The notes beneath the pieces were generated by a model. That model searched no databases and was not told the DNA's origin. It saw nothing but the letters and a program-made list of their open reading frames with translations. The position numbers and the translations under genes were made by a program. Positions 1 through 10,100 of a stretch of 23,167 nucleotides of DNA are shown one piece after another. The stretch is taken from positions 64,538 to 87,704 of the forward strand of contig JAMYWO010000170.1 of the NCBI GenBank assembly GCA_024220525.1, in the 5' to 3' direction. Numbering within the stretch: position 1 is the stretch's first letter; every line of letters starts with the position of its first letter. The stretch is from Cochliopodium minus. Taxonomy: Eukaryota > Discosea > Himatismenida > Cochliopodiidae.

Positions 1-323
1 TATTCACATACCCATTCTCATTTGATTCTCATAATAATCACAATGAGAAGTTATTGTAGAGTGATACAAAAAACTTTTGAGATCCACAAACTTTTAGAAT
101 TAACTAACATTCTAATTGTTAGAGTATTATCAAACAACCTTCCTTTTTATTATAAAAAAAATTAATATTTTGTACATTTTTATTTCTATTCACATACCCA
201 TTCTCATTTGATTCTCATTATAATCTCAATGAGAAGTTATTGTAGAGTGATACAAAAAAACTTTTGAGATCCACAAACTTTTAGAATTAACGAACATTCT
301 GATTGTTAGAGTATTATCAAACA
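1..323. repeat. Two-copy 137-bp direct repeat with internal inverted repeats
   Basis: Positions 1-136 and 187-323 are nearly identical, with four substitutions and one A-tract length change by eye, at a period of 186 nt. The 50-nt segment after the first copy (137-186) does not match the sequence after the second, so this is a duplicated element with a spacer, not a simple satellite. Each copy has an inverted repeat of TTCTCATT with AATGAGAA; in copy 2 it is a perfect 8-bp stem with an 8-nt loop (212-235). A second, shorter CTAACA/TGTTAG inverted repeat lies near the 3' end of copy 1 and has a mismatch in copy 2. The unit is far less AT-monotonous than nearby spacer. It could be a promoter element, a small RNA gene or part of a longer array beyond the left edge; the sequence does not decide. 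Confidence 0.85.
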
Positions 324-405
324 TCTGTATATTATTTATATTCATTAATTAAAATTTTTGTCTCACCAATTTAATCTCAGTTTTCTTTTTGAAACAGGTA
401 AAGAA

Positions 406-1520
406 ATGAAAGAAGAAAAAAACTTGATTTCATTAATTCCAAAGTTCATCATGGTGGAAATCCTCTCCTATCTCTCCATTGGAAACTTGATTAACTTTTC
501 CAAATGTTCCAAAGCTTGTATGGCTTACTCCAAAACAGAGGAGCTCTGGGAGAAATACTGCGAAAGAGATGAAATTGAATTAGATTCAAACAGTAAAAAA
601 AAAATTGATTTAAATTTATTTATTTTTAATTATCATTATTTTTTTAATTTTATTCTAGATGAAAAACAGAAAGATCAATCCTACAAAAGATATTACATTT
701 TAAACAAATATTACCATCAACTTCAAAACTTTTCTTATTTGGTTATCATTGACGTGGAGACCACATACTTTAAAAACTCCAACTCTCCTCCCTACATCTT
801 CTACTTGACCGCCAAAGTTTTTCCTTTACAAGAAAAGAACTCTGCCTCTAATTTTAAAAAGAAGGAATTTCGTGCTTTTATTAGGCCTCCCAATTTTCTT
901 TCTTTGCCATCCTTTATCTTTACTTCTAAAAAAGTAAAAGAAAGAGAAATAAAGAAAGGTTAATTTTTTCTTCATTTTTTTTTAATTATTCACTTATATT
1001 TTTCATTTTTTTTGGTAGCTCAATCTTTTTTAGAGGTGATGGAAAAACTTGATTTTTGGCTGAAAGAAAACAAAATTTACACTCCTTCTGAAGAGACCAA
1101 TTCCAACAGAAAAGATTTCTACTTTTGCACAGCTGGTAACCATCAGATCTTGGATATTGCAAGAGGTAAACATTTTAACTTTTTTATTTTTTAATTTATT
1201 AATTTAATTTTATTTTTTTATTCTCAGAATTTGTAAATGGTGGACAAGAAATTCCTGTATATTTCCACGAGTTTATCAACATCAAAAACACTTTCAGTGA
1301 GCAAATTCTCCATGGTGAAAAGATCAATGATTTCAACTTTATGACCATTGTGGATCACTTTGAGATCACCATCAGCAGAAACGACAAGTTTGAAAGGAAA
1401 AAAATTGGTGCTGTTTCCAAATATCTCTACGAAATCGCTCGTCGTATGAAAGATAGTGTTGTCTTTTGTCCTAACAGAACTTTAGAGTTGTCATCTGAAA
1501 AGAGTACAACCGCAAATTGA
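406..1520 (+). CDS. F-box protein with degenerate ERI-1/3'hExo-like DEDDh exonuclease domain
   Basis: Four exons: 406-592, 659-958, 1019-1165, 1228-1520 (308 residues; all introns phase 1, 60-66 nt). The first ATG in an A-rich context is at 406. Residues 7-55 form an F-box (IPKFIMVEILSYLS, then an LWEKY end), the Skp1-binding motif of SCF ubiquitin ligases. From residue 88 the chain resembles the ERI-1/3'hExo family: LVIIDVETT gives the first acidic pair (D94, E96), AQSFLEVMEKLDFWL matches the helix after the substrate loop, and FINIKNTFSE matches the family's WINIRKxF segment. The expected third acidic position reads TAGNHQI, where the family has TDGxWD, and the C-terminal HxxxxD pair is not evident. 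The domain is therefore probably catalytically weak or dead, perhaps a substrate-recognition module for the F-box. The first intron is 66 nt, in frame and without stops, so its retention would only insert 22 residues. Confidence 0.75.
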
Positions 1521-1727
1521 TCGTTTATATAATATTGTTTTATATTTAAAATTAGAAATTAATTAAATTATTATTTTTGTCAAAAATCATTGTTTTTGTT
1601 GTCCACAATGAAATAAAAAAATATATTAGACAACAACTCTCAACGAATCTTTAAAATTTTTATCCTCCCAAAAATTCAAAAAATAAAAAAAAACTGTGAA
1701 GCATTCCCAAATAATTACCATTGAAAA
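1521..1727. other. Intergenic spacer between tandem genes
   Basis: AT-rich spacer carrying the 3' end of the F-box gene and the promoter of the following gene. AATAAA-like strings occur (for example near 1613) but are not informative at this base composition. No RNA gene or ORF was recognised. Confidence 0.5.
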
Positions 1728-4244
1728 ATGTCGAATGAAGAAGCTAAAAACGATTTATTATTGCTTGAAAAGGTAATCAATAAACTTGCATTTACAGAAT
1801 CTGATAAAGATGTGGAATCATTTCTCCATCAACTATTGATTCCAGTACTATTAAAATTGAATTCTCCACATGAAGAGACAAAGAAAAAAGTATTCGAAGT
1901 TTTGACACAAACAAACAAAATCATCAAGCCAAATAAAAATATCAAACTTCCCGTCTTTGAATTATTAGATTTGAATGATCAATCAACAACCACCAATGTC
2001 ATGAGAAACTTTATTATCATCTATATTGAACTGGGATTTGAAAGAGTTGAAAATATTGAAAAGGCGAAATTGATACCTCATTTATTGAAAGGAATATCTT
2101 TGAGAAGCAAATTACATAAATATACATTGTTAAAATTGGCATTAGAGGTAAGAAAAATGAAAAAAAAAAANTTTTATATATTTTTTATTATTATTTTTTT
2201 ATTTTTTATTTTTATATTTTTTGCTTTATTTATTTTATTTTTATATTTTATTTTATTTATTTAAATATAATTTTTGTATTTTTTTATGATTAAATTTTAT
2301 TTTATTTTCATTTTGTTCTTTAGGTTTCTAGCAAACTTCCAAACTGTACAAATTGTAAAATTGAACTCAAAATCGACAGCCCCACAACTTACCTCTGTGA
2401 AAAATGTGGCAAAAAATTCGCAAGAAAAGTCCAAGCTACTGCCAGTGAAAAAATTGTAAACTTAAATCAAAAATTTTATTTCTTTTCTTTTTTTTAATAG
2501 ATTTTATTATTTTATTATTTTCTTATTTTATTTATTTTTTATTCATTTTTTTATTTTTTTATTCTTTTCAATATTTTATTAAAGTTCACTTATTTTTTAT
2601 TGTTATTATTTTATTTTATTATTTTTTTTGGTTTAATTTTTATTTTTTATTTTTTTTTTAATTTAATTTTTAATTTTTATTTTTTAAATTTTTTATTTCA
2701 CATTAATTTTTTTTTAAATTTTTTTTTATCATTTTTTTTAATTTAATTTTTTAATATATCTTTTTTAACAGCAAAAAGGAATCACAAGTATTCCTACCAA
2801 AATCCCTTCCATTAGTGTAACCTCAGGCTCTCCTTCTACTAACAAGACTTCTTCTGTGAAGAAAGGCCTCTCTACTGTCAAAACTCATGAAAATTTTCGT
2901 AAAGGTAAAAAATAAAATATATAAAAAAATGAAAAATAAAATAAAAAATAAAAATAAAAATTAAACCAAAAAAAAAATAAAAATAAGAAAATAAAAATAA
3001 AAATATTGAAATAATAAATAAAAAATAAAAAATAAAATAATAAAAAATAAATAATAAAGAAAATAAATAAAAAATATAAAAAAATAAAAATAAATAAAAA
3101 AAATAATAAACATAAAAGATAAAAAATAAAAATATTGAAATAATAAATAAAATATAATAAAAAAATAATAAAAATCAAAATAAAATAAATAAATAAAAAA
3201 TATCATAATAAAGTTTAACATTAAATAAAAAATAAAACTAGAAATGAAAAAATAATAATATTAAATAATTTTAAACATCATTTTTTCATTGAAATTGAAA
3301 CAAATAATATTTATAGGATCAGTTGACACAATCATTAAACAAATTTCAACAGAAAACAAAGAAGAAGGAAACAAGATGAAAGACCTGAAAGGTAGCAAAG
3401 AACTCAACGAGAACAAGGAAGAGGGAACCCAGCAACTCAAAGATCTCAAAAACAGCAAAGAACTTGGAGACAACAAAGATTTGGGTGGAAGTAGTGATTC
3501 CATTGGCAGGAAAAGATCTGATGTAACCACCAATCCCAACATCAAAAGTTTCCTTGAAAACAGAAAGTTGTCTAATAATCCTCAAAAGTAATCCTTTTAT
3601 TTTATTTTTTATTAATTTGTTAATTTTTTTTTATTTATTTGTAAAATTATTTTAGATTAGTGTCAGATTTTTTTAAAAATTTTTTATTTTTTATTTTTTA
3701 TTTTTAATTTTAATTTTTAATTTTAATATTTTTAATTTTTTTTTTAATTTTTTTTTTAATTTTTTTGTTTGTTAATTTTTTATTTTTTTTAATTTTTAAA
3801 TATTTTTTTTATTTTTCATTTTTTTGTTTGTTAATTTTTTATTTTTTTTTAATTTTTAAATATTTTTATTTATATCTTTCATTTTTATTTTTATTTTTAA
3901 TTTTAATTTTAATATTTTTTATTTTTTTAATTTTTTAATTTTTAAATAATTGAGAAATTATTTATCTTATATTTCTAATTTTTTTTTTTTTTAGATCTTT
4001 GTCTGTTCAGGATACTTGGAATCTCAACAAACAACAAAACACTCCTTCTAGTTCTCCTTCCGTTGAAAACAAAAGTAATTCACCCATCTCAGATTTTAAA
4101 CTGCCCCTCCAACAACTTCAACAACCTCAAAAAAAGATGACAACTCTCAAATGTCCCAAGTGTACCAGTTTCTTGGAAGAAATTTCAGAGTCTGTTGTTT
4201 TTTGTGGTTCTTGCAAAAAGAAATTTGCTAAGAAAAAAAAATAA
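1728..4244 (+). CDS. Ecm29 N-terminal fragment fused to a protein with two matched CX2C-X13-CX2C zinc ribbons
   Basis: Five exons: 1728-2147, 2324-2455, 2772-2904, 3317-3587, 3995-4244 (401 residues). Exon 1 (residues 1-140) matches the start of Ecm29/KIAA0368, the HEAT-repeat adaptor tethering the 26S proteasome: LLLLEKVINKLAFTESD, PVLLKLNSPHEETKKKV, IKLPVFELL, RNFIIIYIELGF and LIPHLLKGIS in family order. The family is usually about 1800 residues, so this is only its first HEAT segment. Exon 2 starts a zinc ribbon (C148, C151, C165, C168) and the C-terminus carries a second (C372, C375, C389, C392). Both have 13 residues between pairs and are followed by a KKFA(R/K)K run. The linker (residues 185-365) is Lys/Glu/Ser/Asn-rich and holds a tandem repeat of about 19 residues beginning ENKEEG. 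Donor, acceptor and phase 0 agree across the first intron, but that intron contains the window's only N (2171), so the fusion could be an assembly join. Confidence 0.6.
2148..2323 (+). other. Intron joining Ecm29 fragment to zinc-ribbon exons, with assembly N
   Basis: GTAAGA donor, TTTAG acceptor, phase 0. The ambiguous base at 2171 lies exactly where an A run meets a T-rich run, the kind of place where reads or contigs are hard to join. The rest is T-rich simple sequence. Confidence 0.6.
2456..2771 (+). other. T-rich simple-sequence intron (316 nt)
   Basis: GTAAAC donor and AACAG acceptor. The body is almost entirely TTTTA/TTTAAT-type simple sequence on the sense strand. No gene content seen. 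Confidence 0.6.
2905..3316 (+). repeat. A-rich simple-sequence intron with a duplicated block at period about 129
   Basis: Intron 3 of the Ecm29-fragment gene (GTAAAA donor, TATAG acceptor, phase 1). It is (A)nT simple sequence on the sense strand, the opposite skew to the introns on either side. A block around ATTGAAATAATAAATAAA occurs near 3005 and again near 3134, suggesting a local tandem duplication. Long hydrophobic reading frames on the minus strand here are translations of (T)nA and are not genes. Confidence 0.6.
3588..3994 (+). repeat. T-rich intron with 59-bp tandem duplication
   Basis: Intron 4 of the same gene (GTAATC donor, TTTAG acceptor, phase 2). A segment starting GTTTGTTAATTTTT is present at 3767 and again at 3826, with matching flanks over roughly 50 nt. 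This indicates a 59-bp tandem duplication inside (T)nA simple sequence. Confidence 0.6.
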
Positions 4245-4337
4245 AAACCAAAAATAAAATAATTTTTTTTTTATAAAAAAGTGTTTTTATTTGAAATATT
4301 TTTCCCTCGTACAAAAAAAAAAGTTTTTTTATTTTGA
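4245..4337. other. Short convergent 3' spacer
   Basis: Only 93 nt separate the stop of the plus-strand zinc-ribbon gene from the stop of the minus-strand kinase gene. The two transcripts therefore either overlap at their 3' ends or have very short UTRs. AATAAA occurs on the plus strand at 4253; T and A runs fill the rest. Confidence 0.55.
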
Positions 4338-7157
4338 TTAAAATTCTTTTCCTTCACCAAAAAAAGAAATATTCTTTTCGTTCATAATATAAATGAGATG
4401 GTAGTAAAAGTTGGCTCCCAAGTTTGGGTTTCTCATGAAAAGAACGTGCATGAGACTTGGATCATAAGTGTAGATTTCCACTTCTTCAATACTGAAAACC
4501 TCGTAATTGGGTGTTGTTTCTGTCAAAAAGGCAACTTCTCCCTAAAAATAAAAATAAAAATAAAAATAAAAATAAAATAAAAATAAAAATGAAAATAAAA
4601 ATAAAAAAAAGTTTTTTACCCAAATATCCCCTTCTTTAAGTTGAAAGGACAAGTCCGCGTTGGAAAATCTCAATTCACATGTGCCACGAGAAAGTTGACA
4701 AAGCCTCGTTACTGAAGTTTCAAGTTTAGTGATGATCTGATTTGCTTTGAAAATTCTGGGTGTTGCTATCGTTTTTAAAATTTCCCAATAATCACTTTTA
4801 AAATAAAATTAATAAAAATTAAAAAATTACAAAAAATAATAAACAAAACTTTACCTTGACATGTTCTTTACCATTTTTCTTAATTTATTAATGTTTTTGA
4901 CTGAATTAACTTTCAGTATTTGGTTTATTTGAGAATCATTTGACTTTGAAAGTTTATTAATCGAGTTGTGTATTGATATTTTCATCTAAATAAAAAATAA
5001 ATTGTAAATTTTATTTGAATGAATTTATTTTATTTTATTTTATTTTATTATTTTTTCTTCACTTTATATTTTCTTTACCTGATCAAAAATGATTTGGTGG
5101 ACATTTTCTACGTCACTGATGTTGAAAAAAGAAAAGGGGAGGATGTGTGTGGACAACTTTATTTTCAAACTTTTTATTTTTGGTTTCAGTACTGTAATCT
5201 CTGACAAAGGCCTTTATTAAAATATAAAATTAAAATTAAAGAATAAAGTAAATGATTAAAAAAAATTTGATTAAAATTAAATTTAAAAAAATTTAAAAAA
5301 TAATTAAAATTAAAATATAATAGAAAAAAGTAAATGATTAAAAAAAATAAAAATAAAAAAATAAAAAAAAAATTACAATTTTAGTTTTGTTTTGGAAGAA
5401 GAGAAACAGAGGAAGTTTTTGGAGAGAATGAGAGTTCCCTTTTGCTTGTTGAATTTACCATAAGTACATTTGAACTCATTCAGCACTAATTCGTCATTTG
5501 GAAGTCCAAACACCTCCACCAACTCAGTACTATTCAAAAAAAAAAATAGTAAAATAATTTTAATTTTATTTGATTTTATTTTTTTAATGAAAATTTTTCA
5601 TTTTTTATTTTTTTAATGAAAATTTTTGATTTGATATTTTTTATATTTAATTTTTTTATTTTATATTTAATTTTGATTTTTTGATTGATTAATTTACTGA
5701 ATATTTTTTAATATTTCTTGAAATTTTAACAATTAAAAAATTTATTTAATCTTAGTAATCATTTTTATTATTTATTTTTTGAAACAATTTTTATTTTTTT
5801 TTTTGAAATTTTTTTTTTGTTTCAAATTTTTATTATTTTTAAAAATTTTTGTTATTTTTAAAAATTTTTATTTTTTTTGAAATATTTTTTTTTGTTTCAA
5901 ATTTTTTATTTTTGTTTTCATTTGAATTAATTTTATTTTATTTTATTTTAATTTCAATATTTTTTTTATTTTTTTTTGATTTTTACTCTTTTTTGGAGAA
6001 TCCATCATCTTCAGAGGAAACCCAAGACTTAAGAGCAGTGATGATTCTGTCTTGTTTGTCCTTGTTCTCTTCCTTTTTGTTGAAAGTAGTTTTTCCCTGG
6101 TTCGCTCTCATCATCATCGATATCTTCTTTGCGAATTGTATTGCTGTTTCGAAAGAAGCATTCACAGAAATAAAAAAATTTAATAAAAAATAAAAAAATA
6201 AAAATAAAAAATAAAAAATAAAAAATAAAAAATAAAAAATAAATACTATCAAAAAAATTTAAAATAATTTAAAAAAATTGAAATAAAAATTAAAAAAAAT
6301 TTAAAAAAAATAATAAATAAAAATAAAAATAAATAAAAACATATCAATAAAAAAATTTAAAATAAAAACAAATAAAAACAAAAACAAAACAAAAATTTTG
6401 AAAAAAAGCGAAATACAAAATAGTAAAAATAAAAAAATTAATAGAAAATTGAAAAAAAAAAATATTAATTTTACCCAAATCATGAAAAAACCGAAACTTC
6501 AAGCCAGTATTCTTTTTGAAGAGTGAATCAATGGAGGGAATGGGAAACACGCTTATTTTGGTCTCGTTCTGAGAAACAAAAACGTCTTCATAAGTAGTTT
6601 CTACGTGGCTCAAAACACAAAGATCATTGAACGTATCCCCTTTTAATTGATAAACAAAAAATAAAATAACAAATAATATAAAATGAAGTAAATAAAAATA
6701 AAATAAAATAAGACAAAAAAAAAAGAAAAAATAAATAAAAATAAAGGTAAAATAAAAATGAAAATAAATAAGTGAATAAAATAAAAAAATTTTAAAATGA
6801 AAAATAATTTAAAATAAAAACTAATTAATAAAAATAAAAAACAAAATATTAAAAATAAAAAAAGTATTCACCTAACAAAGGAGAAAAGGTGAACTCTTCG
6901 CATTCCTCTTTCTTCCACAAGTAGGATATTTTGACAGATCCGCTCAAAAGTCGGTAGATACACTTGTTGGTTTCATTTGGTTTCACAATGTACTCACCTT
7001 TTAATAAAAAATAAACAAAAAAAATATGAATAAATAAAATAAATAAAATTAAATAAATAAATAATAAATAAAAAATATACAAAAAAATAAATAAATAAAT
7101 GAAAAAATAAAGTAAATAAAAAAAATAAATACATTAATAAAAATAAATAAATAAATG

Positions 7158-7188
<31 letters not shown>

Positions 7189-10100
7189 TAAAAATAAAAA
7201 TAAATAAATAAATAAAAATAAAAAATAAAATAAAATTTTACCTTTAGAAAAAGTCAGTATGTTTCCTATAGACTCTAATACCTTCCAGTCCCTATCGCTG
7301 ATGAGGTAGGAGAAGTATTTGCCTTTGTTTTGTTGGATGACTTGTATGGATGATTTGAGCTCTTCCATCTTTGATTTCTTTTCGGATTTTGGAGTAGAAA
7401 GCTTTCTTTCTTGCATGTCCCCTAAAATTAAAAAAAGGTGTTTAAAATCAAAATTATTTTTTTCATTTTTAAAAAATATTTAAAATAAAAAATTACAAAC
7501 TATAACATAAAATAATAAAAATAAAATCAAAAAAAATAAAAAAATATAAATAAAAATAAAAATATAAAATAATAAAAAATTATTTAAATTATTTGATACT
7601 TGGGAAAATATTTTAGTCAAAATAATAAAGTTTAAATAAAAAATGAGTAAAATAAATAAACTTTTTTTAAAAAAAAAATTAACTACCTAATTTTTTGATT
7701 ACTCTTTGATATTTGGAAGTGAAATTAGTAAGTTTGTTTCCATTTTCTTTCAAAACACACTTTGAACTGTCAAAATGGCCAACTCGCTTCAAATCCACAA
7801 TAATGAGGAATTCCTCGAGAAGCAATCCCTTAAGAATAGTAAGAGCATCGATTCTTTCGATCTCCAAGTGAGCAGAGAGCCAGTCGATACATTCTCCGCC
7901 TATGATGCAATCTTTGTAACTTGTTTCGTTTATTTCTCTCGTCATTTTCAAAACTCCAAATGTAATATTTGTCATTGATATCAAAACGTGCATTAACTAT
8001 ATTGGTCAAAAAAATGTTGGTGAAATTTTAAGACAAAGAAAATGAATAACAAACAGTTTAAAAAAAAAAAAAGTTTAAAAAATTAAACAATAAATGAAAT
8101 TAATGAAGTTCAAAAAAAAAATTTAAAAAAATAAAATTTGAAATTTAACAATTAACAAAAAAAATTTTAAAAAAAAAATAATAATTTTGAAACAAAAAAA
8201 TTTTTACCAATTTCTTCTTTTCTATTTCAAGTTTGATTTTTTTGTTTCTGCTTTGAGATTCGCTAGTGTTAGTTCTGTCCCTCTTCTTCTTTGATTCAAA
8301 CAAATTGTTGAAAATCTCTTTTTTACTTTCTTTGAAAAGCAAGAAATCTTCGAACCACTGATCTGATGTTTTTCCTGTTTGAGGATCTATAAGTGTTTCC
8401 ATTTTGGTAGTGGTTATGATGGAACCTCTCTTCTTTTCTTTTTTGTTTTTGACTAATGAGTGTAATGTTAATAATGTCTCATCTTTTTGATCTACATCTT
8501 TAATGAATGAGTGCTAATGAAAAAAAAATTTGAAAAAAAAAATGTAAGGAATGATTATAAGAAAAAAATAAAAAAATAATTGTAAAAATAATGAAATTAA
8601 ATAGAATAAATTATTTATTATTTAAAATCTAAATAAAAAAATTTTAAAAAATAAATTACGTTTAATAAATCACTTGCAGAAGATCTGTCTTCTACTGACA
8701 CAGTAAGACATTTTGAGATAAAATCAACAAACTCTGGCGAATAATTCTCCGGTTTAGAAAGACCAGGAGGAGAGGTCATCAAATCTGTCACCAAAATGAA
8801 AAGATAGTTCATTGGTGCTTTGTCTGCGTATGGAGGCTGTCCTTCTGCTAACTCAATACAAGTAATACCCAATGCCCATACATCTGATTTGGTCGTAATA
8901 TTGTTTTCCAAAACTATTTTAAAAAATTTTTAGAAATATTTAAAATCAGTTTTAAAAAAAAAATTGTTTTACCCTCTGGAGATCTATTTTAAAGAAATTT
9001 TAATGTTTAATTTATTAAAATTTTAAATTTTTATTTATCAGTTTACAAAAAGTATGGTGTTCCTTTTAACCCATGAACGTTTGAAGTTGATCCGTTAGGC
9101 GAAGGGCTGCTGGACTTTTCACTTTCTATGTTCTCTAAGAGAGAAACTTCTCCGAAATCACCCAATTTAGCTTCTCCCTTTGAATTCAAAAGAATCTAAA
9201 ATAATGAAAATAATTTTTTAAAATTTTTAAAACAAATTTTTTCTTTTATTTTTTTTAATTTTTTTTTTTAGTTTATTTTTATTTTTATTTTTACATTTGC
9301 TGCTTTAACATCTCTGTGTACCATAAACTTATGCAAAAAATTAAATGCTTCAGAAATGTGTCTGCACACCACCTTTATCTCTTGTTCTGATAACGGCCTT
9401 TGCAAAACATCCATCACGTGCATGAACGATCCACTTGAGCAATACTCCATCACAAGCTAGAAAAGAAAGAAATTAGAGTTTGAATTTTTGATGTTGGATT
9501 AAAAATTAATTGTGATTATATTTACTTTTATTATTTTTTTTTAATTCCACTCTTTAAATTTTTTTAAAAAAAAAAAATTTATTTTGCTTTTTACCCATAA
9601 ATCATTCATTCCCAATAGATTCTTGTTTTGGATGAAATATGTGGAAATGTATTTAATACAGTAGGGTGCGTTCTCGCAGGATAATAGACTATCTCTCTCC
9701 ATCATTATCTCTGACAATTCGTTCTTGTTGCAGAATTTCAACACTTTTATCGCTGCATTCTCTTTGGTTTGTGTATTTCTCGCTTTGTATATTACTCCGA
9801 AGGCACTATTAGTGAATAAAATTAAATATTTATTCAAATATAAATTTTAAATCTTCAAAAAGAATTTAATAATCTGCAGATTTATATTTATCCATCACTT
9901 ATTTAGATCCAAAGATTGAAATATTTTCATCATAGTGAATATTTTATGTTATATCCTATATTTTTTTTTAAAGATAGCAATCCAAAAATATAACAAGAAA
10001 ATATGCTTATCATTAAAATGATTGATTCTATTTTCCTTTGATCCATATTGCGGAATTTTAACCATATTTGTTAGAGTCAGACATCAAAATTGAAAAGGAG

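Noticed and set aside
358-405. Upstream extension of the F-box protein from a TTG codon
   Set aside because: No ATG is present before 406 in this frame, and the F-box starts just after it; a non-ATG start is not needed.
2885-3221. Two long minus-strand reading frames rich in Phe, Ile, Leu and Tyr
   Set aside because: They are translations of the A-rich simple-sequence intron of the plus-strand gene read in reverse; there is no domain, and conserved exons lie on both sides.
4253-4258. AATAAA strings as polyadenylation signals
   Set aside because: They occur everywhere in this sequence, including inside introns, so they carry little weight as evidence for transcript ends.
5160-5212. CAG acceptors at about 5203 and 5193 for the second GRAM exon
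   Set aside because: Both put the exon in a frame with an early stop; the AAAG acceptor at 5212 gives KLKLPLSEITVLKP and an open frame to the next donor.
5849-6193. Plus-strand hydrophobic reading frame that looks like a membrane protein
   Set aside because: It is antisense to an exon and intron of the kinase gene; the hydrophobicity comes from T runs and the rest mirrors the exon at 6143-5987.
7775-7978. Plus-strand reading frame of 67 codons
   Set aside because: It lies exactly opposite the DEP-encoding exon, whose minus-strand protein has clear family similarity.
8145-8402. Separate small minus-strand gene starting METLIDPQTGK
   Set aside because: The frame is open upstream through a good acceptor to HSFIK, which completes the kinase domain's last helix, so this ATG is internal.
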